64,000 bases of DNA, taken from positions 33,686,140-33,750,139 of the forward strand of contig NC_058342.1 of assembly GCF_905475395.1 (NCBI RefSeq). The letters are read 5' to 3'. The stretch's first letter is position 1, and each line of letters starts with the position of its first letter. Both the position numbers and the translations under genes were made by a program. Below are positions 32,060 to 53,392 of this stretch, in pieces. Below the pieces are notes generated by a model, which worked only from the letters and a program-made list of their open reading frames with translations, did not search any database and had not been told where the DNA came from. Source of the stretch: Chrysoperla carnea (taxonomy: Eukaryota; Arthropoda; Insecta; Neuroptera; Chrysopidae).

Positions 32060-35000
32060 CTATAAACAGTATGCATGATATTCCCTTCCATGATTCCCTT
32101 TCTCTTTCACTTGAGGGGCTGGTTGATAATCCTGCCTTTCTGGAATGGTTCTTGAGTTTCGATAGACTATCTCGTTGAAATTTCATTAGTATTTACATTT
32201 TTTGGGAATTTAGTGAAAAAATCATTCCGAACGAATACTATATTCGATGTGAGTCGACAAATTGACGTCAAGTTGACGTTCACGGATATTGTACATGCTT
32301 TGACGTCAAGTTGACGCAAATTTGACAGCTAATTTAAAAGTGACATGTTTCGATGTGGTAACGTGTCATAATTTTTAGAGAATAAGTTATTTTAGATAAA
32401 GGGGAAGGTGGGGGCATACTTATATGACATATAACGTATATATTAGGACGTATTAAAAAATATATACATATTTTAAAAATATTTATTAAAAAAGTTTTTT
32501 GTTGACCAAAATGATATTATAATAAAAAAAAAAATTAAAATATAAACACAAAAATAACTATTTTTTAATAAAAAGAATTATCTTTGTAAAAGATAATTTG
32601 AATTTTAGTTGCGTAGTATTTAGTGAGGTGCTGTGTTCAGTATTTATATATATATTAATATTATTATTATTATTATTAATTATTAATTATGAATTATTAT
32701 TGTTATGAAATAATTATTATACTTAAAACAAACAAAAAAAAAATTTAATATTAACAAGTATTTTACTTTTTAAAAAAAGTAATTTAAAAAATAATACCAA
32801 TATTATTTACTTAAAAATACTCTTTCTATAACACCAACAAAGATATAATATATATTAAATAAATAAAAAAAAATTACATTTTGCTACAAACGAAAATACC
32901 AATGGAAAAAAATTTACTTTAGAAAAACAAAAATAGCATCTTATGCATCTATTCATGAGCGTTAGCAACAGTCAAATTCAATAATACACAACTAAAAAAA
33001 ACAACTATCCGATATTTGTGTGATTTTTTGATCATTTAGAAATTTGTATCCATTCATCTACGAATTCCGTCAGAGCGTGGGCAAAAATCATTTGAAGATA
33101 CTTAATGGCCATTGTTAACTCAATAAGATAAAAAAAGCATTCTCACAGAGAACGATCTCTGCAAAATTTTGTCATGAAGAGAAGGAAACTGGAATACCTA
33201 CACATTCTCTATGAATGAGAAAGCACATTTGTAGAAACCTAATCTTTGTTCCAAATGATTAGAAGTACATCAGCCAATTAAATAGAAACTACTTTTTTGC
33301 TTGATTTGTGGAAAATCCTTTATTTTTAAAGAATTTCATGTTTGCCTTACTTCGTTTTGCATATTTCCTCAAAAAAAAAACCTAAAAAGTACAGGAAGAA
33401 ATATTTTTGGAATATTTTTCGATTGAAGAACCTCCCCGAAAAAAGATTTGAATTATGAATGGTCAAATTTTCATGCAAATTTCATCAATTTAAACGTCTC
33501 ACAGTTTACATATTGAATTTCGTTTATTATTTTTTTGACATAGTTTTTAGATAGCCGCATTCAGAATTACCAATGTTCATAGAAATCGTCCGAGTTAAAA
33601 AAAACAAAACTATTTTTGGAATTCGATTATACAACGAAATTGGACAAAAAAAAGGTTAAGTCTGAATGCAGCCATTCTTGTATAAATCTTTGCAACTAAT
33701 TTCACATCGCTCTATAAGTGAAATTAAATAAGTAAACGAGTGAACGCAACCTAAAACTTAAAACTATTTCTCTTATTCATAAAACTAAATATCTACACCC
33801 ATTTAATATAAAAATTATTATTAAACCAAAAAAAATATAAAAACAAAAAAAAAAATACAAATTTACCCAATCTTTACAGGGGTAGAAATGTCGTGATCAA
33901 TTTTTAAAGGAAGCAATAAGTATTTATTATAATAATATTTTCGAAAAACTATTTCAGTTAAAAAAAAATTGTTGGTTCCATTCATTTTAAAAAAACACTT
34001 CACAAAATAAAAAACGCAACAGTTTTTTGCTTCGTTAAAAATATATAATATTTGCAGGTATGTAATTTTTTTATCCTTGGTTCGTTTTTGACCAAAAAGG
34101 GTATATAACACTTGTTATTCTATATTTTTGGCTCAACTATGACATATAAAATGGAGTGCGTTCTCAATCTACAATCATGGCATATAAAATGGAGTGCGCT
34201 CTCAATCTAGCTGTCAAATGAAGTTAATGAAAAAGGGGCCCAAGGTCCTTTGGTAAAGGGTCTCCAAAAGATCAAAAGGCGATCCTGATTGTAATAAGAA
34301 CGCTTTTCAAGTCTGGAATAATAGAATTCAACAATATTTTGGGATCTTAAAAATGAGCCCTGATGAATCCCAAAGGATAAAAAAGCCTGCCTTCAAATAT
34401 TGTGTATTCTTAACGAAAAAAAAAGTGCGGTGGTATTTTCTTTTATTAAGTGTCTTTGGACGGTTTTGTGAAACCTTACATATTTAAAATGTTCTTTAAA
34501 AATATGAATCCTAAAATGATGTCAATTCAAATTTTTCCTCGCTTTTTGTTCGATTCATATTTTAAAAAGAACTTTTAAATGTAAACATGAAAATTATGAT
34601 TTTTTATTTCAAATTGTTGCGCTGTGTCGAAAAACAAACGCATTTTCAAAATTAGACACAAATATATATTAGATATAAGAAAAACTATTAAGTCTGAATA
34701 CTTTTACACGATTATTAAAAAAAAAAAAGAATAAATTTTCAATGCGTTTGTACGAAAAACAATAAAGTGAGATATAGAAAATGCTAACAAAATGATTTTT
34801 CATGGTTGTTAAAAAAAAAAATTGTTAACTATTTTCTTAATATTTTCTTATCTCATACATTGAAAAGGCGTTTAGTGTCAGGCTCTAGGCGGTGTTTAGT
34901 ATGCAAAAAACAATGAGCTAATTTTCCCTAATTAGGACCAACTTTTTAACAGAATGAAATAAAATTTTTAGTAGATGTTAAGAATATTCGTCTCCTTGAG

Positions 35001-38000
35001 AATTGTAGCCCACAGATACATAATATTTAACGGAAATGTCTGTTTACAATCTTGTAAACCATACGCACATACCATCCACATTTAAAAGAGTACAGCACAT
35101 AATAAAGTAGACATCTTTTGCCTTTTTATTCAATGAAAAAATCAACTGAGTTGTTGAAGTAATTTTCTTTTAATATTAAAAAATTTAAGATAATTAGAGC
35201 TATGAAAGAGAGGCTCTTGTCAGGGGCTACTTTATTTAGATCCTATGAAATAGAACGCCTCAAACGAAGGGGCTACGTAACAGCATTATTCTAACTGTCT
35301 ACGGGCATCAAATTCCAAAATCGGATAATAGGAAAAAACGTGTTTATAGATAGGTGAAGAAATTATTCTAGAAGTGGTTGGCAGGGGAAATAAGTTTGAA
35401 ATTTTAAGGTTATAACTTGAAAATTTCTTTAGAGAACTTAATAGAGAAAATATGCTCCTCAATTGTTTCACACTCAACAGCATCTAGTACCTACACTAGT
35501 TAGTAATTTTCAAAATGACAATATTTTCAAAATAATTATTAAAAAAATAATACGCCTGGTATATGGTATTTATTAATTATAGTGTTCGACTCTCATTTAC
35601 GACAGATGTCTTTGTATTTTCAAAAAAAAAAAAAAAAAAAAAATTGTTAAGATATTAAAAATATGAACAACGAATTTTTTGTGATGTCAAAAAAAAAAAT
35701 AATATACTCTAGTTTTGAAAAATTTACATGATAGAGACAATTAGTCTAAGAGTCTAAAAATTGCCAAATTGTTACGAGTTTTAAATAACATAGTTTATAA
35801 AAAAAATTTTTGAAAAAGTAGTTTTAAAAAAAAAAAAAACAAAAAAATGATGATACACAATTTTGAAAAAAAAGTCACCTATGAGAAAATATTTCAAACA
35901 TTTTTTTGGTTTATTTTTACTGAGCAAATTTCTACTTGTTTATTTACACGATGTCTAATTTTAATTTTTGGATTGAAATGATTCGATTTGAAAAAAATGT
36001 TTCATACGAAAGTTGTTGAATTTTGAAGAAAGCATGAAAGTTATAGTTAATATTTTCAACTTGTCACTACCACTCCTAAACCTTTAGTGAAAAACAGAAA
36101 ATGGGTATCGGAAATCTGAGAGGATCATGTCTCCAAAATTTGGAGAGGTGATTTGTTAATAATAATTTAGGAGCATCCCAAAAAACATAGACTTCTATGG
36201 TCTAACATTGAACACGAGACAAGACAGACTATTTCAATTCTCAGATATCTCGGAATCGCTCTAAACGCAAAAGAACATAACTGTCCAATCAAATAACTTC
36301 CATCTAAATCCAACAACTTTAGTATGCAACATTTCTTTAAAAGATATTTTTAAATGCAAAAATTAAAAATTCGGACACTGTGTATATAAAGCCTTATTTA
36401 TACTACTCTGCTTATATATAGGGATCCTATACTCATAAAATATTAAATAATCATATTGACTTTTTTTTGGAAAAAAAAAATATGTTGCTAAGCCCATGAT
36501 AATTTTTCAATAATTATCATACCAAAAAATATTTATAAAAAGAATATTGCGTATAGCACAGGTTGCCTTATAAAAAGTGTAAAGTGTTTTTACACAAAAA
36601 TATTAGCGTATAAAATTAATACAAAAAATAAAAAAAATAATAAAAATAAAAATTGTACTATATATATGATATTGATACTAGTTTTGTTAGAATACAAAAA
36701 AAAAAAAACAAATATTAATAATAATGAAACGAAGCATTATTTGAACTGATCAAATTGGTAATAAAAAAAAATCGATGATATGTCCATTTTGTAAAAACAT
36801 TTCGAAAAATCACGACATTTATTGAAAATAAAAAATATTCCAAATAAATTTGTATGTCTTATTCTTTTCATACCCTATCAGAGAACAAAGACAATTTATA
36901 TAGAACTCAAGGCGGATTTATGTTATTAAAACGGACTTTGTATGTTTTTACCCTTTCGTCCTGTACTTTTAGTTTATGCACTTGTATTGACATAGAACAG
37001 TATTTATGAAGTTTTTCCCATTACTTTTAGCTCCATCGACTACGGCTTTAGTATGAGAAGTTATTTTCTAGACCAAACAATAACTTGGAAGCAGGAATAG
37101 AGAATTCAGTAATTTGGAAATGTTTCTCAGAGTTAAATCCCTTTTTAAATTAAATCCGACTCAGTTTCTCACGAGTTATAAATGTTTACATTTTATATAT
37201 TTTGTTGGAATGCTTCATAATTTTTTGCAAGTTTCTTTACCCATTCACCCTGTATTTTTAGAATTTCAGTATCAAATTACAAAAAATGTTATAACTCCTA
37301 TCTTCCATTCGATTCTGATTAAAATGTACATCATTTTCAATGATTTTCTCCTAAACTTCTTTATCATAACCAGGGTCGGATTTTGAATCCGACAGAAGCA
37401 AAATTTTTTAGCCGAAAGATTCCATGGTGTGGTCCAGGCACTAATCTCTATATAACAGGATAGAGGATCCCATATACTGAAATTGGTCTGAATTTGAGAT
37501 ATATAAGTGAGATACATAGACATAGACTAGCGCCACCAAATGAGTGGCTAGAATTAAAAAAAATAAAATATATAGCATGTGTTGAATGAATGGTTTTATT
37601 TAGTTCCCAACCATTCATTCTGAGGCGTTGGGGATGCTTCAATACAATCAATATAAAGATAGGAAGATTTTTATATTTTTACGCCATATAGATCCTTTAT
37701 CTAGTTTTATCGAGATCAGTGTTGTCACTGTCAGGGGATTTTTATATCACATTCAAATTTCCCCCCGCGATGCTCATCAGTTTTTTACTTTCTGTCAATT
37801 TTGAGGTTATGTTTCAAGAAACATCCGTTTCTGCTATAGTAGCCGCCAAAGTGTTACTTTCAAATCGTCTTGTTGATTCCAAATTGAATAAAAAACGCTT
37901 GCCGAATCTGATACTTCGCGGTATGAATTTTAATAATATTAATGACTTATTTTTGGGAACAAGAAATCGGGCAGAATTTGTTTAACATAAAATTGCAAAG

Positions 38001-38470
38001 CGATTGTAAATGAGCAAATTTTTAAAATGGATTATGCAAATCGTCTAGCGTAAGTTTATATTTTGAGCTTATATTTAAAATTATCATAGTTTTAGGAAAT
38101 TGCACTTTTCAATTATTTTTTGTTTAATTCTGGCGAAAGCAAATTATTTTTTACTAATAACACCCATATTGATTTAAGTTCTATGCGGATACGATCTACC
38201 AGTACTTGCCGATTGTTTTTAAATAGAAAAATCGTAAATCTTCCCTTTTGCAATGCTAATAAAAATCCTTAACTGTCGAATATTTTTAGCATGCAATAAC
38301 CACTGTAATGGCTACAACGCAAACAATAAATCTAAAACAATAATAGATTTCGTTTGAAATTTTGATAAGCACTAGTCAGGTGCATCGAATATTGTCCATG
38401 TCCAATATAAAAAAAAGTTGTGCTATGAACACTCCACAAAGCCTCTATATACATACAAACGAATAGCATT
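32060..38470. other. AT-rich intergenic DNA
   Basis: Mostly homopolymer-rich DNA with no supportable gene. It contains a 38-base tandem duplication (34139-34209). Short ORFs at 33863, 35286, 37114, 37448 and 37719 show no domain, conserved motif or splice context. Confidence 0.5.
34139..34209. repeat. Tandem duplication, 38-base period
   Basis: atgacatataaaatggagtg (34139) recurs as atggcatataaaatggagtg (34177), with the following gcgttctcaatcta and gcgctctcaatcta also matching. Confidence 0.7.
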
Positions 38471-38477
38471 CGGAATT

Positions 38478-38860
38478 AACCCAAAAAATTCAAAAATCGA
38501 GTTCATTTCACGATTGGACGAGTACTTTTTGAGAAAAACGATATTGCGGACCGATTGCCGGCATTATCTCGAAAAATATTATCCCAATCGTTAAATGAAA
38601 CCGATTTTTGTATTTTTTGGGTCAAAGTACCTTATGTACAGAAATTGGAATCGAATCGAAATTGGAGACAGTAAATTTTTATCGATTTTTTGAAGTTTTC
38701 TTAAGGGTAACGATATTAAGGACCGATTGCCGGCATTATCTCGAAAAATATTCGCCCAATCGTTAAATGAAACCGATTTCTGTATTTTTTGGGTCAAAGT
38801 ACCTTATGTAGGTACAGAAATTGGAGACAGTAAATTTTTATCGACTGATCGAGTATTTTT
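38478..38860. repeat. Tandemly duplicated palindromic repeat
   Basis: A unit centred on gaccgattgccggcattatc is present twice with a 172-base period (38540 and 38712) at high identity. The first unit has an inverted partner: 38478-38545 (attggacgagtactttttga) pairs with 38560-38625 (tcgaaaaatattatcccaat). A diverged copy lies in P450 intron 3 near 55540-55600 (ttttaacgattggacaagta). The minus-strand ORF here is a shadow of the repeat. Confidence 0.65.
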
Positions 38861-39161
38861 TGAGAGAAATTAACCGACTTAAGATATTTCCTCGACTCAC
38901 ATACAGAAAATGGCTGTTCATTTAAAATCGATTTTTCATATGAAAAGTATTATGTACCTCTATATGGAAGTAAAAATCGATTCGATAATTGTATATTATC
39001 GTCGAACAGCAATTTTTGATCGCGATATGAAGAAGTATTAACGCAACAGAGAAAACAGTCCGTCCACGCCTACGAATTTCAATAGATCTACGATTTAGCC
39101 TCAACTTAACGATTGTAAAATTTTAGTCGATAGTGATTGTAGGTATATGGTTGTATGTGAA

Positions 39162-39250
39162 TCAGTTTAAGTTGAGCGTTGAGCCAAGATTGTAGTGTCA
39201 TTTGCAGTCCACTCAGGTGGCAATGCGAGGCGCACCGGACATTCAAAGTG
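39162..39250 (+). promoter_or_regulatory. Srl: Candidate Srl promoter region
   Basis: A locally GC-richer segment 100-190 bases upstream of the Srl start codon. It contains a TCAGTT initiator at 39162-39167 and a second weaker candidate (ctcagg, near 39214). No TATA box is clear. The initiator would give a 5' UTR of about 186 bases. Inferred from position and motif. Confidence 0.35.
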
Positions 39251-39349
39251 CCAATTGTTGTTTCTAGTTTAACTAAAAAAGAAAATTTTTTTTTTTTTTA
39301 ATTTTTTAAAAATCGTGTGAATTTTTTTTAAACCGAAAAACAAAAAAAC

Positions 39350-48556
<9,207 letters not shown>

Positions 48557-48614
48557 GCGGGCACAAGCAAAGCCATGCCAAATGCATTCAACTGAACATT
48601 TAGCCAAAAAAACA

Positions 48615-48620
48615 AATAAA
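48615..48620 (+). terminator. Srl: Srl polyadenylation signal
   Basis: AATAAA 59 bases after the Srl stop codon, followed by T-rich sequence. A short 3' UTR is plausible. Confidence 0.6.
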
Positions 48621-51180
48621 TCCACATTTTTTTCATGACATATCTCAAAACATTTCGACATCTTTTTTTATTTTTTAATTTTGCTGTATATTTTTTTAGT
48701 TTTCAGCTTTTTTTATGGAGTTCACCCATAATCCTAATTTTATTCCTATTTATTTCAGTCACTATACGTACGTTTAGGATCAGTTTTAGGCTGAGCGCAC
48801 ATTGAATTCAAGCATCCATTCTTTTTATGAGAGTGATCATCTCTCGATCTATGAGGGATCAATCTCTCTCATTGTAGGGGTCATTCCATAAAAGCTCCAG
48901 TGACTTTATTAATTGCAGGATAATCGGAGAAATAGTGCAAATCAAAAAAATTCTTGCAGAACCTTTTTTTAAATTCGTTCAGTTAAATTTAATTGAAATC
49001 CTCGGTCGCACAGAGTCCTGATACCTCCAGAACTTGTTATGAGAGGACATTTATCCAAATTAGAAAACTTATAAGTGCAGTTTTCAAATCTTTAGCACAT
49101 AGGTCAGTAATCCTTGAAGGAAAAATGGATTCGGTGAAGCTAGAAAACTTCCATAACTTCAAATTTCTGATCTCCTCCGGAAACATTTTATAAGTTCGAT
49201 TCGTATTTGAACTTTCGAATATGAAGTGCGTAACTTATTTGGGAATTTTTTGCACTATCTCTCCAAATATTCTGTATACAGTATCGTCCAAAGAAAAGGG
49301 AACATTCCCAAACTTAAAAAAATCGTTTAAGTAGTGTTTTGCTTATGAGCATGCGCAAATTATATATCATGAGGTTTTTAAATGTTATCAAATTATATAC
49401 AAATATTTTTTGTTTTTTGGATGACACGGTATGCAAGCCGCTCAATAATTTAAAAATCCAAAGGTGAAAGGTACTAAATAATATGGAGAGGCTTCTAAAT
49501 ATCTTACATCCAAAGTGGGTTCAGCCAAATTGTGCATATCCCTTTGATTAATACTTTAAAAAAAAAATCAAAATCCTATCATTAAAAAGACAATTGTTAA
49601 TTTCGAGAGAGGGGGCGGAAGTTTTAAGTTATATTTTCATCGAAATGTCTACGATTTGTAGACATACATGCATACATATAAATTCCTTGGAGCTTGTTGA
49701 TATCCCTTAATTTTCATTGAAGTTGCCTAATTTTTTAAGATAATTATCAAAACATACATTTTCACCCGCGTCTTTTCATGACATTTTTATTCACTTTAGG
49801 GTAACTTAAATTATTTGAGATTGTAAATGTTTTTCCGTTTTGTTTCACCATTTGATTTTCCAAAAAAAAAAAAAGAAAGAAAAATAATAAATATGTAGAG
49901 ATTTTTTTCACAATCGCTCATAAATATGTGTGCAGTACGCATACGCAATGCGGATGCGTTGCTGTATGATATAAAATAAATAAATTTTCTCATAACACTC
50001 ATTAATTACGCATAATTTATTTATTTATAATTTTATGATAAGCATTTGTTACTCAAATTATGACTGTACATTCGAGACGGATTTCTAACCAAAAAAAGGA
50101 ATTCCCTTAAATTGTACAAATGATTGGATGGGTTTAGAGTAAGTGTTGAGCATTTTATGTGAAAATTATAGCTCGCTTTACCACTCATATTGAGTTTATT
50201 ACAACGTCGTGTTGTCACTACGGTACTTCTTGATGTCATAGCGAATGCTCATCGCAGCCACTGCGTGCGTCGCGTCAGTACTCCAGTGTTACTCTGAACG
50301 CAGCCAATTTTTATTTAAAAAATCATCAAATGTTGTGTTCAAAAAAATCAAAATATAGTGTATTAAATAATTTAAAAAAACGATTGTTTAAATTGTGATA
50401 ATAAAAAAAAAACAAAGATTATTGTTAAATATTGTTTTATTTTGCACCCATCCCCTTTTTTTCCCACTGCGCCCTGTAGGTAAGTATTCTGTGCCCCGCC
50501 CCAGTCTGCCTTAAACAAAATCAAAAGATTCTAACCCCCCCCCCCCCAAAAAAAAAAGATGAACCATTCTGAAATGTTCAAAAGTACTCTGTATATTACT
50601 CGAGTAAAAATCTGTCGCACAGCACCGATTTCGTTGCTCTTCAAGTTGCTTTCAACCACGGCCCGATCAAGCTAATTGGGCCGCGCTCCGGTAAAAATAA
50701 TATCTGCCGCACTTTACCCTCATACCATATACAGGATGTTTTTTTTTTTTAAGTTGACATATGCTTGAAACTCGCTAAATTTAATCAAGGAAGATGCTTC
50801 GAACGAAAAATATTAGTTTCAAAGGGACACTTCTTATACGGGCATCGATTTAAGTTTTCAGGTTCAATAAAAATTCCCTCTGATTCATAACTGACAAACA
50901 ATCGATCAACACAACACTTTACATTAGAAAGTTGTTCTTTATAAATATGCAAACATTTTTTTGTAAACCGAATAGTTTAGAGAGCAATTGATGGCAAAAA
51001 TCTAGATTTGTGTGCGTTTATTAATTCAATTTGAACAAAAGTGGATTTTAAAGAAAAACAAACCACTTTTATTGGATTTATGGGAAAATGTAATTCGAAG
51101 AGTGCCTAGATTTCGCAGAAACAATTAGACGAAATAACAATTTTGGATAAAACTTTTCTGTCAGTTTTCTATCGATTACC
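48621..51180. other. Intergenic DNA downstream of Srl
   Basis: No gene is supportable. A weak inverted repeat (agaaatagtgcaaa near 48929 and ttttgcactatctct near 49248) hints at a degraded MITE. A promoter-like island lies at 50235-50310 and a C run at 50537. Confidence 0.45.
50235..50310 (+). promoter_or_regulatory. Orphan promoter-like island
   Basis: A CpG- and GC-richer segment (ctgcgtgcgtcgcgtcagta) with a TCAGTA initiator-like core at 50275-50280. It is followed by an AT-rich, leader-like stretch of the sort seen after the NfI and Srl candidates. No coding exon follows within several kilobases on either strand. It may start an unannotated transcript or be chance. Confidence 0.3.
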
Positions 51181-51219
51181 AGTTATGGGGTAGAGTGAGC
51201 TAGAAAACCTAGTAGGTAT

Positions 51220-51433
51220 CATGTATACCTACCTTTAGATGGGAAACCAAAAAGAAATATGATGAAAGAATGTGTGTGCTTTGTGGCGCAATAGCGAGTT
51301 TAGCCCATTGAATTGAAGACTGTAGACATGTGATGATTGGCTTTCGCATGTATACCTACCTTTAGATGGGAAACCAAAAAGAAATATGATGAAATAATGT
51401 GTGTGCTTTATGATGCGCTAGAGAGTGTAGCTC
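51220..51433. repeat. Tandem duplication, 127-base period
   Basis: catgtatacctacctttaga starts at 51220 and again at 51347. The match continues through gggaaaccaaaaagaaatat and tgtgtgtgctt, with divergence at the ends. The two copies are adjacent, which points to a local tandem duplication. Confidence 0.75.
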
Positions 51434-51618
51434 ACAAAGCAGAGAGTAGAGGGTGCAACTTTAAAAATTTAAACGCAAACCTATATTAGCAGATTTCACG
51501 CAAAAATAGGGATATTTTATTCTTACCATTTTTTGCGATTCGCCATAGATGGCGCTGCAATCGGAGGAAGTAAAAAATAATTAAAAAATTATGTTCTCCG
51601 ATTACAGCGCGAAATTTA

Positions 51619-51890
51619 TTGTGAGCAATAATCTTAGTGAAAATTTTCTTTCCTTTTAACAACATTGACGTGAATTAATTCCTAGGTAAATGATTTAAAA
51701 GAATTTCTCTGGATGTGACAAATTTACGGTACATCTAAAATGGAACGTAATTACGGTATAGAAACTAATAAATAGATGGCAGTAAATTTATTTAAACAAA
51801 AATGATAACATGATAATAACATGAAAATAATAAATTAGGATATTTAGCTGTAGTAACAATTTTTGAATTTTATTGAAATTTTGACTATAA
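51619..51890. repeat. Duplicated segment, copy A
   Basis: Starts ttgtgagcaataatcttagt and shares ordered blocks with 54590-54945: tgatttaaaagaatttctct, ctaataaatagatggcag and atgaaaataataaatt. It ends just beside the stop codon of the zinc-finger ORF. The other copy includes the last codons and 3' flank of the P450. Confidence 0.75.
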
Positions 51891-51911
51891 ATGAAAAATA
51901 TTTAACAGATA

Positions 51912-52133
51912 TTAATCGTAAAAATAGGTCGGATGTTCATTTCTAATGTGTTTTTGTTTTTTATGTTCATTTTTAAATGGTTGGTAGCAAATCGGGCATG
52001 ATAATTCCGGCACTGCATCATATTTAATAGCAAGCAAAGCAGTTTTTGTTGAGCTACCAACTTGACTACGGTGACGGTGACGTTTTTTTCTTTCAGTGGG
52101 TAATTGTTTGGGTGAACTTTCTTGTATGTTCAT
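51912..52133 (-). CDS. Small C2H2 zinc-finger protein or terminal exon
   Basis: 73-residue ORF on the minus strand. After a basic, Ser/Thr-rich start (TERKKRHRHRSQ) it carries one classical C2H2 finger: CPICYQPFKNEHKKQKHIRN, then EH (C-x2-C-x12-H-x4-H). It ends HPTYFYD. An upstream acceptor-like sequence (tttgtaatttag, near 52190) keeps the frame open, so this may be the last exon of a larger gene; no further finger exon was recognised. Single fingers of this sort bind nucleic acid or protein. I do not recognise the orthologue. It sits beside a duplicated copy of the P450 3' flank. Confidence 0.5.
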   Translation of the reverse strand: MNIQESSPKQLPTERKKRHRHRSQVGSSTKTALLAIKYDAVPELSCPICYQPFKNEHKKQKHIRNEHPTYFYD

Positions 52134-52199
52134 TGTGGTAATGGTTGGGTATGTGGTGATGTTAGTCTTTTTAATATCACTAAATTACAAAATAATAGA

Positions 52200-53100
52200 G
52201 ACAAATTATTGATTTATTTTTTAACGAAATTCGAAAAATCTGTGAAAATTTTGGATTTTGACGATTTTAACCCTAAAGGACTAGTTTTTTTGATAAATCC
52301 TTTTCAGAACGTTTTTAAAGTAGACTATATTTCCTACAATATGAGATGAGAATGGACTCTGTAGATTCAATACTTTCCGAGATAAAGCTTTTCAAAATTT
52401 ATCGACGTAACTTTATACATCAGAGCTAACGTAAAATCCGATAGTTATAAGTATGAGGGTGTCTTCATCTTACATGCGACACAGTATAATATTTTTTAAA
52501 TGTATTTTGCCTCTTACTGTTTTTTAATGGTAAAATGTTCAATAATTTTGTCAAATAAAAATTTGTACATGTCTAGTCTTTTTGTAGAAACGTCTGAAGA
52601 AGTATTAAAAATAATCCGAAACTAGTCGTAAATAAAAAATTTTGTAAAAAATAAATAGAAAAAAGTAATTTAAATACCTGGGATTAATAAATAAAGATTA
52701 TTCAGTTACAACAAATAAATTTTTTTTAATTTTGGTTTTTTTAAAAAATGGCTGAGGACATCTATTACCTTAATGTTTGATGATATGACACGATCTACAA
52801 AGGTCGGTAATGAAAAAATCTTCTGAATCAATTGTTTTGTAAATATTGTATGCGCACGAGCACGCGTTAGACATTTCTAATTATATCTTATAATACGACC
52901 ATCTGTGTTAGCACAAAATAGCTGCGAGCACTAAAGCACACAGAAGTAATTTTTTTACATACAATAGTTATGGTTCGAATCCAGCAACAGTCACATTTTT
53001 AAAAAAAATTTTTTTTTATCATATTAACACTATTGAAGTTTTTGGCCTTTAAAAAATGATGAGACACTAATTACACTATTATGCGTTTATTTTAAAAGTA
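52200..53100. other. Intergenic DNA, nothing identified
   Basis: AT-rich. A B-box-like ggttcgaatcc near 52974 lacks a proper A box and cloverleaf, and is probably another degraded SINE head. Confidence 0.4.
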
Positions 53101-53107
53101 TCCCCTC

Positions 53108-53392
53108 TTAGGTTAGGTTATATTGGCTATCCAAGAAGGACACACTTAGGCTATAGAGCCCATTGTGATACCATATATGTGTTTTACCACCTTTCCGCTG
53201 ATAATTTAATTTATCAGCTCCTCAATTTCAGAGGCTGAGTGCACCTCCTTCATGCATATACCATGTACTACACCAGCCCATCACAACTATTAATTCAATT
53301 AATTTTGTTGCGACGACGGAAATCGAATCCGGAACTCTAAGAACACCGTGGACAGAATCGGCTACGCCTTAACCAACTGAGCTAAAATTGAT
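53108..53392 (-). mobile_element. tRNA-derived SINE, family 1, copy B (near full length)
   Basis: On the minus strand: head with A box tagctcagttggttaaggcg and B box ggattcgatttcc, a linker gcaacaaaattaattgaat, then a body with ggaggtgcactcagcctctg, and a tail atagccaatataacctaacc in CCTAA units. It matches copy A at 2055-2265. The head is tRNA-like but has no intact acceptor stem, so it is not a tRNA gene. Confidence 0.88.

Noticed and set aside
31965-32186. Paired 68- and 73-codon ORFs on opposite strands as a gene
   Set aside because: Better explained by a frameshifted LINE C-terminal remnant on the plus strand.
52900-52996. tRNA-like B box (ggttcgaatcc)
   Set aside because: No convincing A box or paired stems; too degraded to name.
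53325-53392. tRNA gene
   Set aside because: A and B boxes are present but stems do not pair as a cloverleaf, and the sequence continues into a SINE body found elsewhere in the window.
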